Assembly: GCF_003860405.1 (NCBI RefSeq)
Contig: NZ_CP034170.1
Coordinates: 1,240,001 to 1,304,000, forward strand
Reading direction: 5' to 3'
Length of the DNA: 64,000 nt
Origin: Nakamurella antarctica
Lineage (GTDB): Bacteria > Actinomycetota > Actinomycetes > Mycobacteriales > Nakamurellaceae
The notes under the pieces: model-generated
Database searches by the model: none
What the model was told of the DNA's origin: nothing
What the model saw: the letters and a program-made list of their open reading frames with translations, nothing else
Translations under genes and position numbers: made by a program
Shown: positions 35,352 through 44,185 of the stretch, piece by piece
Layout of the letters: each line of letters starts with the position of its first letter
How positions within the stretch are numbered: the stretch's first letter is position 1

Positions 35352-36924
35352 AGCGTCCCCCCGTTCGGTATTTGGCCGCTCTCGAAGTAACTGTCGACGG
35401 CTGCAGCGATGCACTTACTCCGAGTGTAGGAGCCATGTTCGTCGCCTTGCCAGCTCAGCAGGACCGCGGACGAAAGTTGACTGGCCAGGGACTTGACCCC
35501 GGGGTACGGGGCTACCGGATCGCCCGCGCCACCGATCACCACCACCGGGGCCGCACCCCGGCCGCGCATACCTGCGAGAGCTTGGTCGGCGGCGGGCCAC
35601 GATTGACACAGCGCAGCGAGCTCCAGGGTGAAGGGGCCAAATAGCGGCGCCGTCGTCTTGGACGCCTCGACCGCCGCGGTGAAATCCGCGCCAGTAAGCC
35701 TTTCTGCCGTGTCGTTGCAGCCGATAATCAGTTGCAGCGAAAGGTCTTTGCCGCCCTTTCCGATCAGCTCAGAGAGTAGGCCCGCTACCACCGTGTAGTT
35801 CTGAACTTCCGCCGCGGCGAGGGCGGATGCGAGAGCGGACCAGCGGCCCCGGTCAGGCAGCGCCAGCGTGAGCGTGAGTAAAACCGTCCCCGCATACACG
35901 ACGGAACTGTCGAGTTTGGCGCGGGGATCGCCCAGATCAGCCAGTAGCGCGACAATTTCGGCCCGCGCATCTTTGCCCAGTGAGCAATCGGGTTTCGCGG
36001 CGCAATCGGCGGCAAATGCATCCAGCGAAGCCTCGAAGGCCTGCGCGGAAGTGAGCGCCAGCGCGGTGCTCGTGGCCAGATGATCCTCGGGGGCGTCCAG
36101 TACGACCTTGCCCGCTCGGCCAGGGTAGCGGTCGACATAGACAGCGCCGACGGTGGCTCCGTAGCCGGCGCCGAAGAGGTTCAGGGTGGGCGCTTTCAGG
36201 GCCGAACGCAGCGAATCGAGGTCGTCGGCGACGCGGACGGTGTTGAAATGCACAATCTGGGGGCCGATGTAGTCCTGGCAGGCGAAGGTGAAGTTTCGAC
36301 TCGCCGCTTCCAAGGTGGTCGCTCCGGGTGCTGTTGTCGGGTCGCGGGGAAGCGAGGTGAGAGTCCGCAATACGTCAACTTCGGCGCGGGCGTCGAAGCA
36401 ATTGACCTCGACGGAGTTGCCGGATCCTCGCAGGTCCATTCCGACAAGCGCATACCGCGAGGTGATGCTGGGGGGTAGCGCGCTGGCGGCGATGAGCAAC
36501 TGGGAGGCGCCTGCAGCGGGCGAACCCGCGGGGCCGGCGGCGAGGATGACCAGAAGTGTTGGCGCATCGGCAGGTAGCCCGGGGCTTGGGCGCGACTTAC
36601 TGCTAACTCAATGGTGTCGCTGGTAGCCGCGGCGTTGTAGTCGACGGGCACGCCGATCGTGTTGCACGCGACGGTGAAACCTGTCGTCCCCGCAGCGGGT
36701 GCGGGGGGTTTTGCGCAGGCCCGCCAATCGCCGTCGAAGGAGGCGTCCTGGCCGGGGCCGCCGGGGCCAGTGGGGGCGGGTGTGGGCTCAGATGCGGTGG
36801 AAGCAGGAGGGGCGACGGACCCCCCGTACACGGCGAGATCACCGCGCTGAGACGGACCGAGGGTGCAGCCAGCAAGCAGCAACCCGACGATGGTCAGGGT
36901 GATGAGCAGACGCCGGGACACTCG
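35339..36924 (-). pseudogene. Secreted alpha/beta-hydrolase lipoprotein (tripeptidyl-aminopeptidase-like), one-base frameshift (probably sequencing error)
   Basis: GTG at 36924 is preceded by TTGGAGC. A lipoprotein signal follows with lipobox LLAGC (Cys19), then a Pro/Thr-rich linker. After VSRAQAPGYLP the frame changes; adding one base near 36568-36571 joins it to APTLLVILAAGPAG and the rest of the hydrolase, ending at 35339. The C-terminal TAP-like domain is present (VVVIGGAGDPVAPYPGVKSLA). Oddly, the nucleophile elbow reads GAGYGA where the family has GxSYGT, so Ser is replaced by Gly (36158-36172). The locus is that of Rv2672. It may be a catalytically inactive member. Confidence 0.82.
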
Positions 36925-36968
36925 GAGCTCCAAAAGGTTAATACGGCTGGCAGGGCTGGTGCAGCAAC

Positions 36969-37724
36969 TCAGCTGCTAGATCGAACGTAGCGGGAGAACA
37001 GCTGACCAGAACCCATGAGCAGGCTGGCCAGTGTCCATTTTGCCGGGGCCGGTAGCTCTGTGTCGCCGAGCAGTGTGGTGCTGCTGGCATTGCCAATCAG
37101 CAGCGGCGCCGTGGTCAGGCATAGTTCATCCACCATGCCGGCAGCCACCATGAGGCCAAGGAGAGAGGGACCGCCCTCGCAGTGCACGCGGCTAAAGCCT
37201 TTGTCCCGCAATGCTTTCAGTGCAACCTGCAGGTCGACATCTTCATCGCCCGCGATGATGATGCTGGCCGCGCCCGCGCGTAATCCGGACATGGCCTCGG
37301 CGCCCGCAGTGGTAGTGATCACCAGTGGCTGCACCTCAGAGGCGTTGAAAAAGGAGAGCTCCGGGTCGAGCCCAGATTTGGTGACGACCGCGTAGGGCGC
37401 CTGCGCTCTCCCGGTCCACCGTTGGCGCCGTTGGGCGCGATCGTTGGGGAGCGGCGACGGCCCGTACCCCTCCTTCCGGACGGTGCCGGCGCCGACCAGG
37501 ATCACGTCGGCGAGGTCGCGCTGGATGTTGAATACTCGCCGATCGGAATCGCTTCCCAGGCCCGCTGAGACACCGTCGATCGCGGCGCCGCCTTCGAGGG
37601 AGATGACCATATTGGCGCGCACGTACGTGCCGGGTGACTCGGGGGGAAATTGGTAAATGGCGGCGAGGTCGTCATCGGTGAGGTTCGCGGCTGGCGCTGG
37701 GAAGAGGGTGTCCACGCCTTCCAT
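36969..37724 (-). CDS. RibD C-terminal-domain reductase (pyrimidine reductase family)
   Basis: 251 residues of a single dihydrofolate-reductase-like domain: RANMVISLEGGAAIDG, then DVILVGAGTVRKEGYGP and VHCEGGPSLLGLMVAAGMVDELCLT. It lacks the deaminase half of full RibD. The M. tuberculosis counterpart Rv2671, at the same place, binds NADPH and can work as a dihydrofolate-reductase-like enzyme as well as resembling riboflavin reductase. Here either a riboflavin or a folate role is possible. Divergent from zapE by 94 bases. Confidence 0.88.
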   Translation of the reverse strand: MEGVDTLFPAPAANLTDDDLAAIYQFPPESPGTYVRANMVISLEGGAAIDGVSAGLGSDSDRRVFNIQRDLADVILVGAGTVRKEGYGPSPLPNDRAQRRQRWTGRAQAPYAVVTKSGLDPELSFFNASEVQPLVITTTAGAEAMSGLRAGAASIIIAGDEDVDLQVALKALRDKGFSRVHCEGGPSLLGLMVAAGMVDELCLTTAPLLIGNASSTTLLGDTELPAPAKWTLASLLMGSGQLFSRYVRSSS

Positions 37725-37818
37725 CAGACCACGCCCCGCCGACAGCGGGCGCGATCTGCCTCACACGGGAGGCTTTGGGTATCACCGGCGCGCGCTCAGA
37801 CCCTTAGGCTCAGCGATC

Positions 37819-38837
37819 GTGCCTCTCGCCCATCTAGTTGATATTGAACCCGTGATCAGCGCCGACGAACTCGTCGCGTCGCTCGTTCCGCCGCCCCGGT
37901 TTTCGCAAGTGCGGTTTGAGACCTATATCCCTGATCCCGCCGAATCGAGCCAGAGCGCCGCGGTTACCGCGTTAAAAGATTTCGCCGACCGGATCGCCGC
38001 GCCGCCGAAGAAGGCAAGTTTGTTCCGCCGCAGCGCCACCCCCGAGGGCCCCACCGGTGTCTATCTCGACGGTGGCTTCGGTGTGGGCAAAACCCACCTG
38101 TTGGCCTCGCTGTGGCATGCCGTTCCCGGCCCGGCGCCGAAGGCCTACGGAACGTTTGGCGAATACACCCAGCTGGTGGGTGCGCTTGGTTTCATCCCGA
38201 CGATCCAGCGGCTCTCCGGCCACAAGCTCATCGCGGTGGACGAGTTCGAGCTTGACGACCCGGGCGACACGATGTTGATGACGCGGCTGATGGGGGAGTT
38301 GGCAGACGCGGGCGTCTGGATCGCGGCGACCTCCAACACGTTGCCCGACAAGCTCGGCGAGGGCCGGTTCGCCGCGGAGGATTTCCGCCGGGAGATTTCC
38401 GCGATGTCCGCCCGGTTTGCCACCGTCCGGGTCGATGGGCCCGATTTTCGTCATTCGGGGATGGAAGAAGCGCCGCCTCCGCTCAGCGAGGCGGACCTCC
38501 AAGTGGCAGCCGGCGAAGCACTTTCCGGAAGCACGGTCGACCCGTTTGACGCGGTGTGCAAAAAATTGTCCACCTTGCATCCGTCCAAGTACGGGAAGCT
38601 GCTGGACGGCGTCTCCTCGGTGCACCTATCGAAGGTGCACCCTGCGCCCGACCAGGGGTGGCGCTGCGGCTGGTGACCTTTATCGACCGGCTGTACGACC
38701 GCTCGATCCCGGTCTTGGCATCAGGCGGATCGCTGGGCGAGTTGTTCACCCCGGAAATGCTGAAAGGTGGCTACCGGAAGAAATATCTCCGGGCCACCTC
38801 TCGCATTTTGGCGCTCGCCCGGGAGGGCCAGCAGTAG
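37819..38837 (+). pseudogene. zapE: ZapE/AFG1-like ATPase, one-base frameshift near the 3' end (probably sequencing error)
   Basis: GTG at 37819. AAA+-type motifs: Walker A YLDGGFGVGKTHLLASL, Walker B KLIAVDEFELDDPGD, sensor-like ATSNTLPDKLGEGRF and DFRREI. The frame is lost at a G-run (38655-38658, four where five restore it); the next frame supplies VALRLVTFIDRLYDR and PEMLKGGYRKKYLRA and stops at 38837. Total length is one base short of 340 codons. In enterobacteria ZapE acts at the Z-ring; in mycobacteria the homologue is Rv2670c. Convergent with rocD, three bases apart. Confidence 0.87.
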
Positions 38838-38840
38838 TCG

Positions 38841-40064
38841 TTACTCGGCGAGGATGTCGGCCAGGGTGTCGACGGCGCCGGTGAGTTCTGCTTCGGTGAC
38901 AACGATCGGCGGCGCGAACCGCAAAGTGGTGATCTGAGTTTCCTTGACCAAGATTCCGCGCTTGGCGAGCGCCTTCGAGACCTCCTTGCCGGACCTGCCG
39001 CCGGGGCTCAACTCGACGCCTGCCCACAGGCCGCGGCCGCGGACTTCGGCAACGCCGTGACCGACCAAGCCGGACAGCTTATCGAGCAGAACATCGCCCA
39101 AACGTGTTGCACGCTCCTGCATCTCGCCCGTCTTTAGCAGCGTGATGACGGCGCGGCCCACGGCTGCGGCCAGTGGGTTACCGCCAAAGGTGGAGCCGTG
39201 GGTTCCGGGCTGGAGGACACCGAGGACGGCGCGGCTGCCGACGACGGCCGAGACGGGGAGGATACCGCCGCCGAGCGCCTTACCCAGGGTGTACAGGTCG
39301 GCGCGGACGCCTTCGTGATCGAGGGCAAGGGTGGCGCCGGTGCGGCCTAGACCGGACTGGATTTCGTCAGCGATCATCAGCACGTTGTGCTCGGTGCAGA
39401 GCTTGCGAACGGCGGCCATGTATCCCGCTGGGGGGACAACCACGCCCGCTTCGCCCTGGATGGGTTCGATCAACACGGCCGCGGTATGCGGGGTGATGGC
39501 CGATTCGAAAGCTTCGATGTCGCCATACTTGACGCCGACGAAGCCGGGGGTGAAGGGGCCGTAGTCGGCGGTAGCGACGGGGTCGTCAGAGAAGGACACG
39601 ATCGAGATGGTGCGACCGTGGAAGTTACCGCCCGCGGTGATGATCTGCGCTTGGTTCTCGGGAACGCCCTTGACCTGGTAGGCCCACTTGCGGGCTACCT
39701 TGAGCGCGCTTTCGACCGCTTCGGCTCCCGAATTCATCGGGAGCACCATTTCGGTGCCAGTCAGCTCCGCGAGCTCCTCGCAGAAAGGGCCGAGCTGGTT
39801 GTGGTGGAAGGCGCGGGAGGTCAAAGTGACGGTGTTGAGCTGTTCGATGGTCGCCGCGATCAGTGCGGGGTGTCGGTGACCAAAGTTGAGAGCTGAATAG
39901 CCAGCGAGCATGTCGAGGTACTTCTTGCCCGCCACGTCGGTGATCCAGGCTCCTTCAGCGGAGGCGGCGACGACAGGCAGCGGGCTGTAGTTGTGGGCGC
40001 ACCATTTATCGTCCAGGTCGAGGAAAGTCTGCGGGTCGTCGAGGGCGGGATGCGCGAGTGACAC
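38841..40064 (-). CDS. rocD: Ornithine--oxo-acid aminotransferase
   Basis: 407 residues from the GTG at 40064 with GGAGAT. Class III PLP aminotransferase: YLDMLAGYSALNFGHRHPAL, VLPMNSGAEAVESALKVARKW (phosphate-binding), LIEPIQGEAGV, LMIADEIQSGLGRTG and the PLP lysine in TLGKALGGGILPVSAVVG. It converts ornithine and 2-oxoglutarate to glutamate-semialdehyde and glutamate, linking arginine catabolism and proline. It is monocistronic, and no arginase gene is nearby. Confidence 0.93.
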   Translation of the reverse strand: MSLAHPALDDPQTFLDLDDKWCAHNYSPLPVVAASAEGAWITDVAGKKYLDMLAGYSALNFGHRHPALIAATIEQLNTVTLTSRAFHHNQLGPFCEELAELTGTEMVLPMNSGAEAVESALKVARKWAYQVKGVPENQAQIITAGGNFHGRTISIVSFSDDPVATADYGPFTPGFVGVKYGDIEAFESAITPHTAAVLIEPIQGEAGVVVPPAGYMAAVRKLCTEHNVLMIADEIQSGLGRTGATLALDHEGVRADLYTLGKALGGGILPVSAVVGSRAVLGVLQPGTHGSTFGGNPLAAAVGRAVITLLKTGEMQERATRLGDVLLDKLSGLVGHGVAEVRGRGLWAGVELSPGGRSGKEVSKALAKRGILVKETQITTLRFAPPIVVTEAELTGAVDTLADILAE

Positions 40065-40298
40065 GGTGCTGATCTCCGAACGAATGATGGGCGATTGTTC
40101 GCCGACGTGGTCTATCTGGTACTGACCACTCTACGTGCAGAACAAGGGCCGCAAAGAGGGCTCATAGGCCGTCTTACCAGCCCAAACCTCCGTCTGGATC
40201 GTCATTTGTAGATGTTTATTGCGCCAAACGATGGTTTCGAAAGCACAGTGGGGGAGCCCCCCTGCCCGTCGCCGCCGCGGGCGTGCCAGAGTGTGCCC

Positions 40299-41261
40299 AT
40301 GGGAAACAAGTCAGCTAAGAAGTCCGGCCGCAAGTCCGCACACAAATCAGATTCCAAGGCGACCGCGAAGGCAGCTTCCACAGCAGCCGCGCACGCAGCC
40401 GACAAGGCAGCCAGCGCCGCACTGGTGGCGGTGGGCGACACGTTCTCGGTGCAGCCCATCCAGGTGGACCTGATGGCGATCAGCACCGAACAGGCGAAGG
40501 TGGGCCCGGCCGACAAGGACGAAGCGGCCTCGATGATGGCCGATCTCGGCGAACGGCTGGCGAGCTTGCAGGAGCGGCTCTTCGCCCAGTCGACAGCGGG
40601 CGATCCGCGCGCGGTGCTGTTGGTGCTGCAGGGGATGGACACCGCTGGCAAGGACGGCGTGATCAAGGCCGTGGGCGGGTTGCTCAACCTCGGTGGGATG
40701 CGGCTTGCGTCCTTCAAGAAACCAACCTCCGAAGAGCTGGCGCACGACTTTTTGTGGCGCATCGAGAAGGCACTGCCGGCAGCTGGCGCGATCGGGATCT
40801 TCAACCGCTCCCATTACGAGGACGTCCTGATCGCGCGGGTGCACAACCTGGTGCCCGAGGAGGTCTGGTCGCAGAGATACGACACGATCAACGAATTTGA
40901 GGCTCGGCTCACCAATCTCGGCACCACAGTCGTCAAATGCTTCCTGCACGTGTCCAAAGAGGTGCAGAAGGAGCGGTTGGCCGCACGCCTTGATGACCCG
41001 ACGAAGTTCTGGAAGTTCAACCCGGCCGACATCGACGAGCGCGGATATTGGAACGACTATCAGCAGGCCTACGCTGCGGCGCTGACCAAGTGCTCCACTG
41101 CGAACGCCCCGTGGCATGTGATTCCCGCCGACCACAAGTGGTACCGAAACTGGGCGGTGGCAGCAGTTCTCACCGAAGCGCTCGAGAAAATTGACCCGCA
41201 GTATCCGCCGGCAGATTTCGACGTGGAAGAGCAGAAGCAGCGGCTGGCCTCGGAGGTTTAG
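40299..41261 (+). CDS. ppk2: Polyphosphate kinase 2 family protein
   Basis: 320 residues from the ATG at 40299. A Lys/Ala-rich tail of ~45 residues (KKSGRKSAHKSDSKATAKAA) comes first. The kinase has Walker A VLQGMDTAGKDGVIKAVGG, Walker B region GIFNRSHYEDVLIARVH and the lid arginines in 'KERLAARLDDPTKFWKF'. Single-domain PPK2 enzymes transfer phosphate between polyphosphate and nucleotides. The HYEDVL variant is shared by the polyP:AMP/ADP phosphotransferase group. With PpgK in the window this indicates active polyphosphate use. It is probably cytoplasmic, and the basic tail may bind polyP. Confidence 0.92.
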   Translation: MGNKSAKKSGRKSAHKSDSKATAKAASTAAAHAADKAASAALVAVGDTFSVQPIQVDLMAISTEQAKVGPADKDEAASMMADLGERLASLQERLFAQSTAGDPRAVLLVLQGMDTAGKDGVIKAVGGLLNLGGMRLASFKKPTSEELAHDFLWRIEKALPAAGAIGIFNRSHYEDVLIARVHNLVPEEVWSQRYDTINEFEARLTNLGTTVVKCFLHVSKEVQKERLAARLDDPTKFWKFNPADIDERGYWNDYQQAYAAALTKCSTANAPWHVIPADHKWYRNWAVAAVLTEALEKIDPQYPPADFDVEEQKQRLASEV

Positions 41262-41307
41262 GCTGCGCGTTTTGTGACGTGCAAGGTAGTGGGACGACAA
41301 TGGGCCG

Positions 41308-42021
41308 GTGCAGCCAACCGAGGGTGACGGCCCTGCCGTGGACGGGGTTTCCTATTGTTTTGTCATTCCGTTTAAGTCGAGCGCCCGCGGAAAATCCCGG
41401 ATCGACCTGCCGCCGCCACTGCGTGCTCGGCTGGCGTTCGCCATGTTGGCTGACACGGTCGCAGCGCTCGTCCGCAGCCCGCAGGTCCACGCGGTGCTGC
41501 TCGTCGTCGAAGTCGCAGATGATGTTGCTGCCCTTGAGACCGTGGGGGAGGGCGACGGCGCCCCGCGGGTTCGGGTGATCGCGACCTCCGCGGATGGACT
41601 CAACCCGGCCATCGAGGACGGGGTTCGACACCTAGCGGCCGGTGGCTGGGCCGGCGGCGTGGCCGCAGTGCTGGGCGACCTGCCAGGACTGACGCCACGA
41701 GACGTAGCTGCCGCGTTGTTCGAGGCGGAAACTCAAGCAGCCCAGGGACACTCGGTATCGGCCGTTCCTGACGCTCTCGGCACGGGTACCACGGTGCTGA
41801 TCGCCGCGCATGCTCGCGATCTGGTGCCCCGGTTCGGCGCGGGCTCGTACGCGGCGCACCTTCACGCAGGGGCAACCGGGATCGGCCTTTCAGCAGACAG
41901 CGGCCTGCGCCGGGACGTGGACGTGATCGCCGACCTCACAGGCGCGCCGTGGCCTCAGGGTCTTGGGCCTGCCACCAGCGCCTTAGTGGCCGAAATTGGC
42001 CTGGCCGAAATCACAGACTAA
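41308..42021 (+). CDS. cofC: 2-phospho-L-lactate / phosphoenolpyruvate guanylyltransferase (F420 biosynthesis)
   Basis: 237 residues from the GTG at 41308. The nucleotidyltransferase start is FVIPFKSSARGKSRIDLP, and GDLPGLTPRDVAAAL holds the metal-binding Asp; PDALGTGTTVLI follows. CofC/FbiD activates the three-carbon acid with GTP for coenzyme F420; in mycobacteria the natural substrate is phosphoenolpyruvate. The other fbi genes are not in the window. Nearest neighbour on the same strand is ppk2, 46 bases upstream. Confidence 0.88.
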   Translation: MQPTEGDGPAVDGVSYCFVIPFKSSARGKSRIDLPPPLRARLAFAMLADTVAALVRSPQVHAVLLVVEVADDVAALETVGEGDGAPRVRVIATSADGLNPAIEDGVRHLAAGGWAGGVAAVLGDLPGLTPRDVAAALFEAETQAAQGHSVSAVPDALGTGTTVLIAAHARDLVPRFGAGSYAAHLHAGATGIGLSADSGLRRDVDVIADLTGAPWPQGLGPATSALVAEIGLAEITD

Positions 42022-42063
42022 CCAGCTCAGCGAACCGGCGGGCCATTACCCCGCGGTGTTACC

Positions 42064-42606
42064 GTGAAAGGCGTGTCCCGACGCTTCCTCACCCCAGGCT
42101 GGCTGTTCGGCCACGTCTTGGTAGTGGCGTCAGTGTTGCTGACTTTGCGGCTCGGATGGTGGCAACTGGAGCGCAGCCATGAAAGCACCGGCGGGGCCCA
42201 GAACTTCGGCTATGCGCTGCTGTGGCCAGCGTTCGGCGCAGCCTTTATTTACATGTGGTCGCGCTTCTTGAAGCTCGAGACCCTGCGCGCCGAGGGTGAA
42301 GAGGAAGCGCATGCCGCGGATGTGTCGAGTATGTTGGCCGAGGCCGAAGGGCTGACCGCAGCGGCTGCGCAGGCTTCAGCCTCGCCCACCCAGGCGGCGG
42401 CGACCCCCACGGCTGCTGACCCAATGGCGACCCAGATCCCCGTCAGCCAGAAGAACCACCTACAGACGATTCACACCGAACCCGCCCCAGTTCCCGTCAT
42501 CGGCATGGGTACCGTCGGTGATGAAGATAATGATGACCCAGAACTCATTGCGTACAACCGCGCGTTGGCCGCACTCGCTGAACAGGACCACCGTCGTGCC
42601 CGCTGA
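42064..42606 (+). CDS. Two-span membrane protein, LprD/Rv1343c-like
   Basis: 180 residues from a GTG (a second GTG at 42073 is equally possible). FLTPGWLFGHVLVVASVLLTL and ALLWPAFGAAFIYMWSRF form two membrane spans joined by a short loop with LGWWQLERSHES. This resembles the N-terminal hairpin of SURF1-like proteins. The remaining ~110 residues are a charged, Ala/Gln-rich cytoplasmic tail ending in DPELIAYNRALAALAEQD. The pair with a DUF3817 gene, overlapping by 11 bases, matches Rv1343c-Rv1342c. Function unknown. Confidence 0.72.
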   Translation: MKGVSRRFLTPGWLFGHVLVVASVLLTLRLGWWQLERSHESTGGAQNFGYALLWPAFGAAFIYMWSRFLKLETLRAEGEEEAHAADVSSMLAEAEGLTAAAAQASASPTQAAATPTAADPMATQIPVSQKNHLQTIHTEPAPVPVIGMGTVGDEDNDDPELIAYNRALAALAEQDHRRAR

Positions 42607-42958
42607 TTTGCCCGCATCATCACCCGCTACCCCTGCACATTCACGGATGACGCCCAAGGTCGCCACCGCGCTGCAGCGCTTCAAGATTTTGTCGATCGCC
42701 GAGAGCATCGCGCTGATCATTCTGGTGGTGCTGATCGTGCTGAAGTACGGCTTCGACAAGGATGTGTTTCCGCTCTGGCCGCAAATTCACGGCCTGATTT
42801 TCTTCGTGTACTTTTTGCTGACCTTGGACCTCGGTTTTAAAGCGCGATGGAAGCCGCTCAGCACCCTGCTGGTGATCTTGTCGGGCATCATTCCGCTGGT
42901 GTCGTTCTGGGCAGAGCGCATCGTCGCCCGCAAGGTCAACGCCGGCGAGCGACTGTAA
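42596..42958 (+). CDS. DUF3817 family membrane protein
   Basis: 120 residues from the GTG at 42596, overlapping the upstream stop. Family pattern: LQRFKILSIAESIALIILV, then WPQIHGLIFFVYFLLTLDL and WKPLSTLLVILSGIIPLVSFW, giving three membrane spans, and the ending ERIVARKVNAGE. Related proteins form a small helical bundle. The DUF is also found in mycobacteria (Rv1342c). Function is not known. Confidence 0.88.
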   Translation: MPADLPASSPATPAHSRMTPKVATALQRFKILSIAESIALIILVVLIVLKYGFDKDVFPLWPQIHGLIFFVYFLLTLDLGFKARWKPLSTLLVILSGIIPLVSFWAERIVARKVNAGERL

Positions 42959-42971
42959 TTCGGTAGTCGCC

Positions 42972-43015
42972 ACAAAGGAGCTCACCCCCGCTGTTTGCGG
43001 GGTGAGCTCCTTTGT
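42972..43015. terminator. Strong bidirectional terminator hairpin
   Basis: A 17-bp perfect stem (42972-42988 with 42999-43015) and a 10-base loop lie between the stops of the convergent DUF3817 and msrA genes. The outer pairs are A/T-rich (ACAAAG/CTTTGT), giving a short U-tract either way. Confidence 0.88.
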
Positions 43016-43057
43016 TGCTTATGACTTCTGGTTGGCGCTGTTGATGCCTGGCGCTGT

Positions 43058-43567
43058 TTATGCTTGGCGCCGGGGCAGCTTCCAGTTCGGCCGCGGGTAG
43101 TGGCAGGTGTAGCCAGCGGGGAATTTCAGCAGGTAATCCTGGTGCTCGGGTTCTGCCTCCCAGAAGTCGCCGACGGGGACTACTTCGGTGACGACCTTGC
43201 CGGGCCAGATCCCGGAGGCGTTGACGTCGGCAATCGTGCTTTCGGCCACGAGCCGCTGGTCGTCATCGGTATAGAAGATCGCCGAGCGGTAGCTGGCGCC
43301 CACGTCGTTGCCTTGGCGGTTCTTGGTACTCGGGTCGTGGATTTGGAAGAAGAACTCCAGTAGGCCGCGGAACGATTCCTTTTCCGGGTCGTAGATAACT
43401 TCGAGGGCTTCGGCGTGGTTGCCGTGGTTGCGGTAGGTGGCGTTGGCGACTTCGCCGCCGGTGTAGCCGACTCGGGTGGAGATGACGCCTGGGCGCTTGC
43501 GCACGAGATCTTCCATGCCCCAGAAGCAGCCGCCCGCTAAGACTGCTCGTTGTGTTGCTTCGCTCAT
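43058..43567 (-). CDS. msrA: Peptide-methionine (S)-S-oxide reductase
   Basis: 169 residues from the ATG at 43567 with AGAAGGCG. Catalytic motif [11 protein letters not shown] near residue 15, then [23 protein letters not shown] cut here, and [16 protein letters not shown], all family-typical. The Tyr/Glu active-site residues are kept. It reduces the S epimer of methionine sulfoxide. A near-perfect SigR/SigH promoter ends 35 bases upstream, so induction by thiol-oxidative stress is predicted, as known for Streptomyces msrA. Confidence 0.95.
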   Translation of the reverse strand: MSEATQRAVLAGGCFWGMEDLVRKRPGVISTRVGYTGGEVANATYRNHGNHAEALEVIYDPEKESFRGLLEFFFQIHDPSTKNRQGNDVGASYRSAIFYTDDDQRLVAESTIADVNASGIWPGKVVTEVVPVGDFWEAEPEHQDYLLKFPAGYTCHYPRPNWKLPRRQA

Positions 43568-43601
43568 GGTGTTATCGCCTTCTGTAGTAGACGTCTGGGT
43601 T

Positions 43602-43627
43602 AACAATCTTGATGCCCGCTGTGTTCC
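43602..43627 (-). promoter_or_regulatory. SigR/SigH-type promoter of msrA (GGAAC-N18-GTT)
   Basis: Minus-strand GGAAC (43627-43623), 18 bases, GTT (43604-43602). Exact spacing for the SigR/SigH consensus. The start codon of msrA is 35 bases downstream. Seen directly; use is inferred. Confidence 0.8.
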
Positions 43628-43679
43628 GGCGGGCTCCTTACAGTGTGCCTGGCTTGGAGGCAGGTGCTCTGAAATGAGA

Positions 43680-43713
43680 AAAGCCCCACCTCAGCGGGCT
43701 GAGATGGGGCTTT
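43680..43713 (-). terminator. Terminator downstream of tRNA-Val(GAC)
   Basis: Arms AAAGCCCC...CTCAG and CTGAG...GGGGCTTT pair around a 4-base loop, with one internal mismatch. On the minus strand it is followed by CTTTTCTC. It lies 5 bases past the tRNA 3' end. Confidence 0.75.
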
Positions 43714-43717
43714 CTAC

Positions 43718-43792
43718 TGGTGGGCGATACTGGGATTGAACCAGTGACCCCTTCCGTGTCAGGGAAGTGCTCTCCCGCTGAGCTAATCACCC
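43718..43792 (-). tRNA. tRNA-Val (anticodon GAC)
   Basis: Full cloverleaf with CCA encoded: acceptor GGGTGAT/ATCGCCC (one G-T pair), anticodon stem CTTCC/GGAAG around loop CTGACAC, T-arm with GGTTCAATCC. Its body is nearly identical to the tRNA-Val at 45021 on the other strand. Confidence 0.96.
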
Positions 43793-43860
43793 GGGAACCT
43801 TGCGCTAGCGCAAGCCTTCAAACTTTACTGCGTATTCGTTGCGGGGCATTTCTCACTGCG

Positions 43861-43931
43861 AGGTGGGAACGGGATTTGAACCCGTGTAGACGGCTTTGCA
43901 GACCGTTGCCTCGCCTCTCGGCCATCCCACC
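43861..43931 (-). tRNA. tRNA-Cys (anticodon GCA)
   Basis: Acceptor GGTGGGA/TCCCACC with discriminator T (U73, the Cys identity base). Anticodon loop CTGCAAA. CCA is not encoded. Confidence 0.96.
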
Positions 43932-44000
43932 CGATTCGCTCTCCAGGCTCTGAAACTCTTGAAGCTATGAAACTTGCGAACTTGTCTAACTGTAAATCCG

Positions 44001-44072
44001 AGCGGACGACGGGATTCGAACCCGCGACCCTCACCTTGGCAAGGTGATGCGCTACCACTGCGCCACGTCCGC
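44001..44072 (-). tRNA. tRNA-Gly (anticodon GCC)
   Basis: Acceptor GCGGACG/CGTCCGC, anticodon loop TTGCCAA, T-loop GGTTCGAATCC. CCA is not encoded. Third of three tRNAs on the minus strand, transcribed first in the row. Confidence 0.96.
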
Positions 44073-44185
44073 ATACCGCGTTTCTGCGGTGCTGAGCAAC
44101 CATATCCGAGGTACGGCGCCACCTCCAAACCGTGCAGGCCAGAATAGGTCTCGGCGAGCTTTCGGTGGGTTCTGGGCGCAGTCGG

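Noticed and set aside
40347-41300. 317-residue minus-strand frame over ppk2
   Set aside because: ppk2 on the other strand has complete motifs; the antisense frame has none and is a GC-bias artefact. The same holds for 8796-9641 and 25214-25960.
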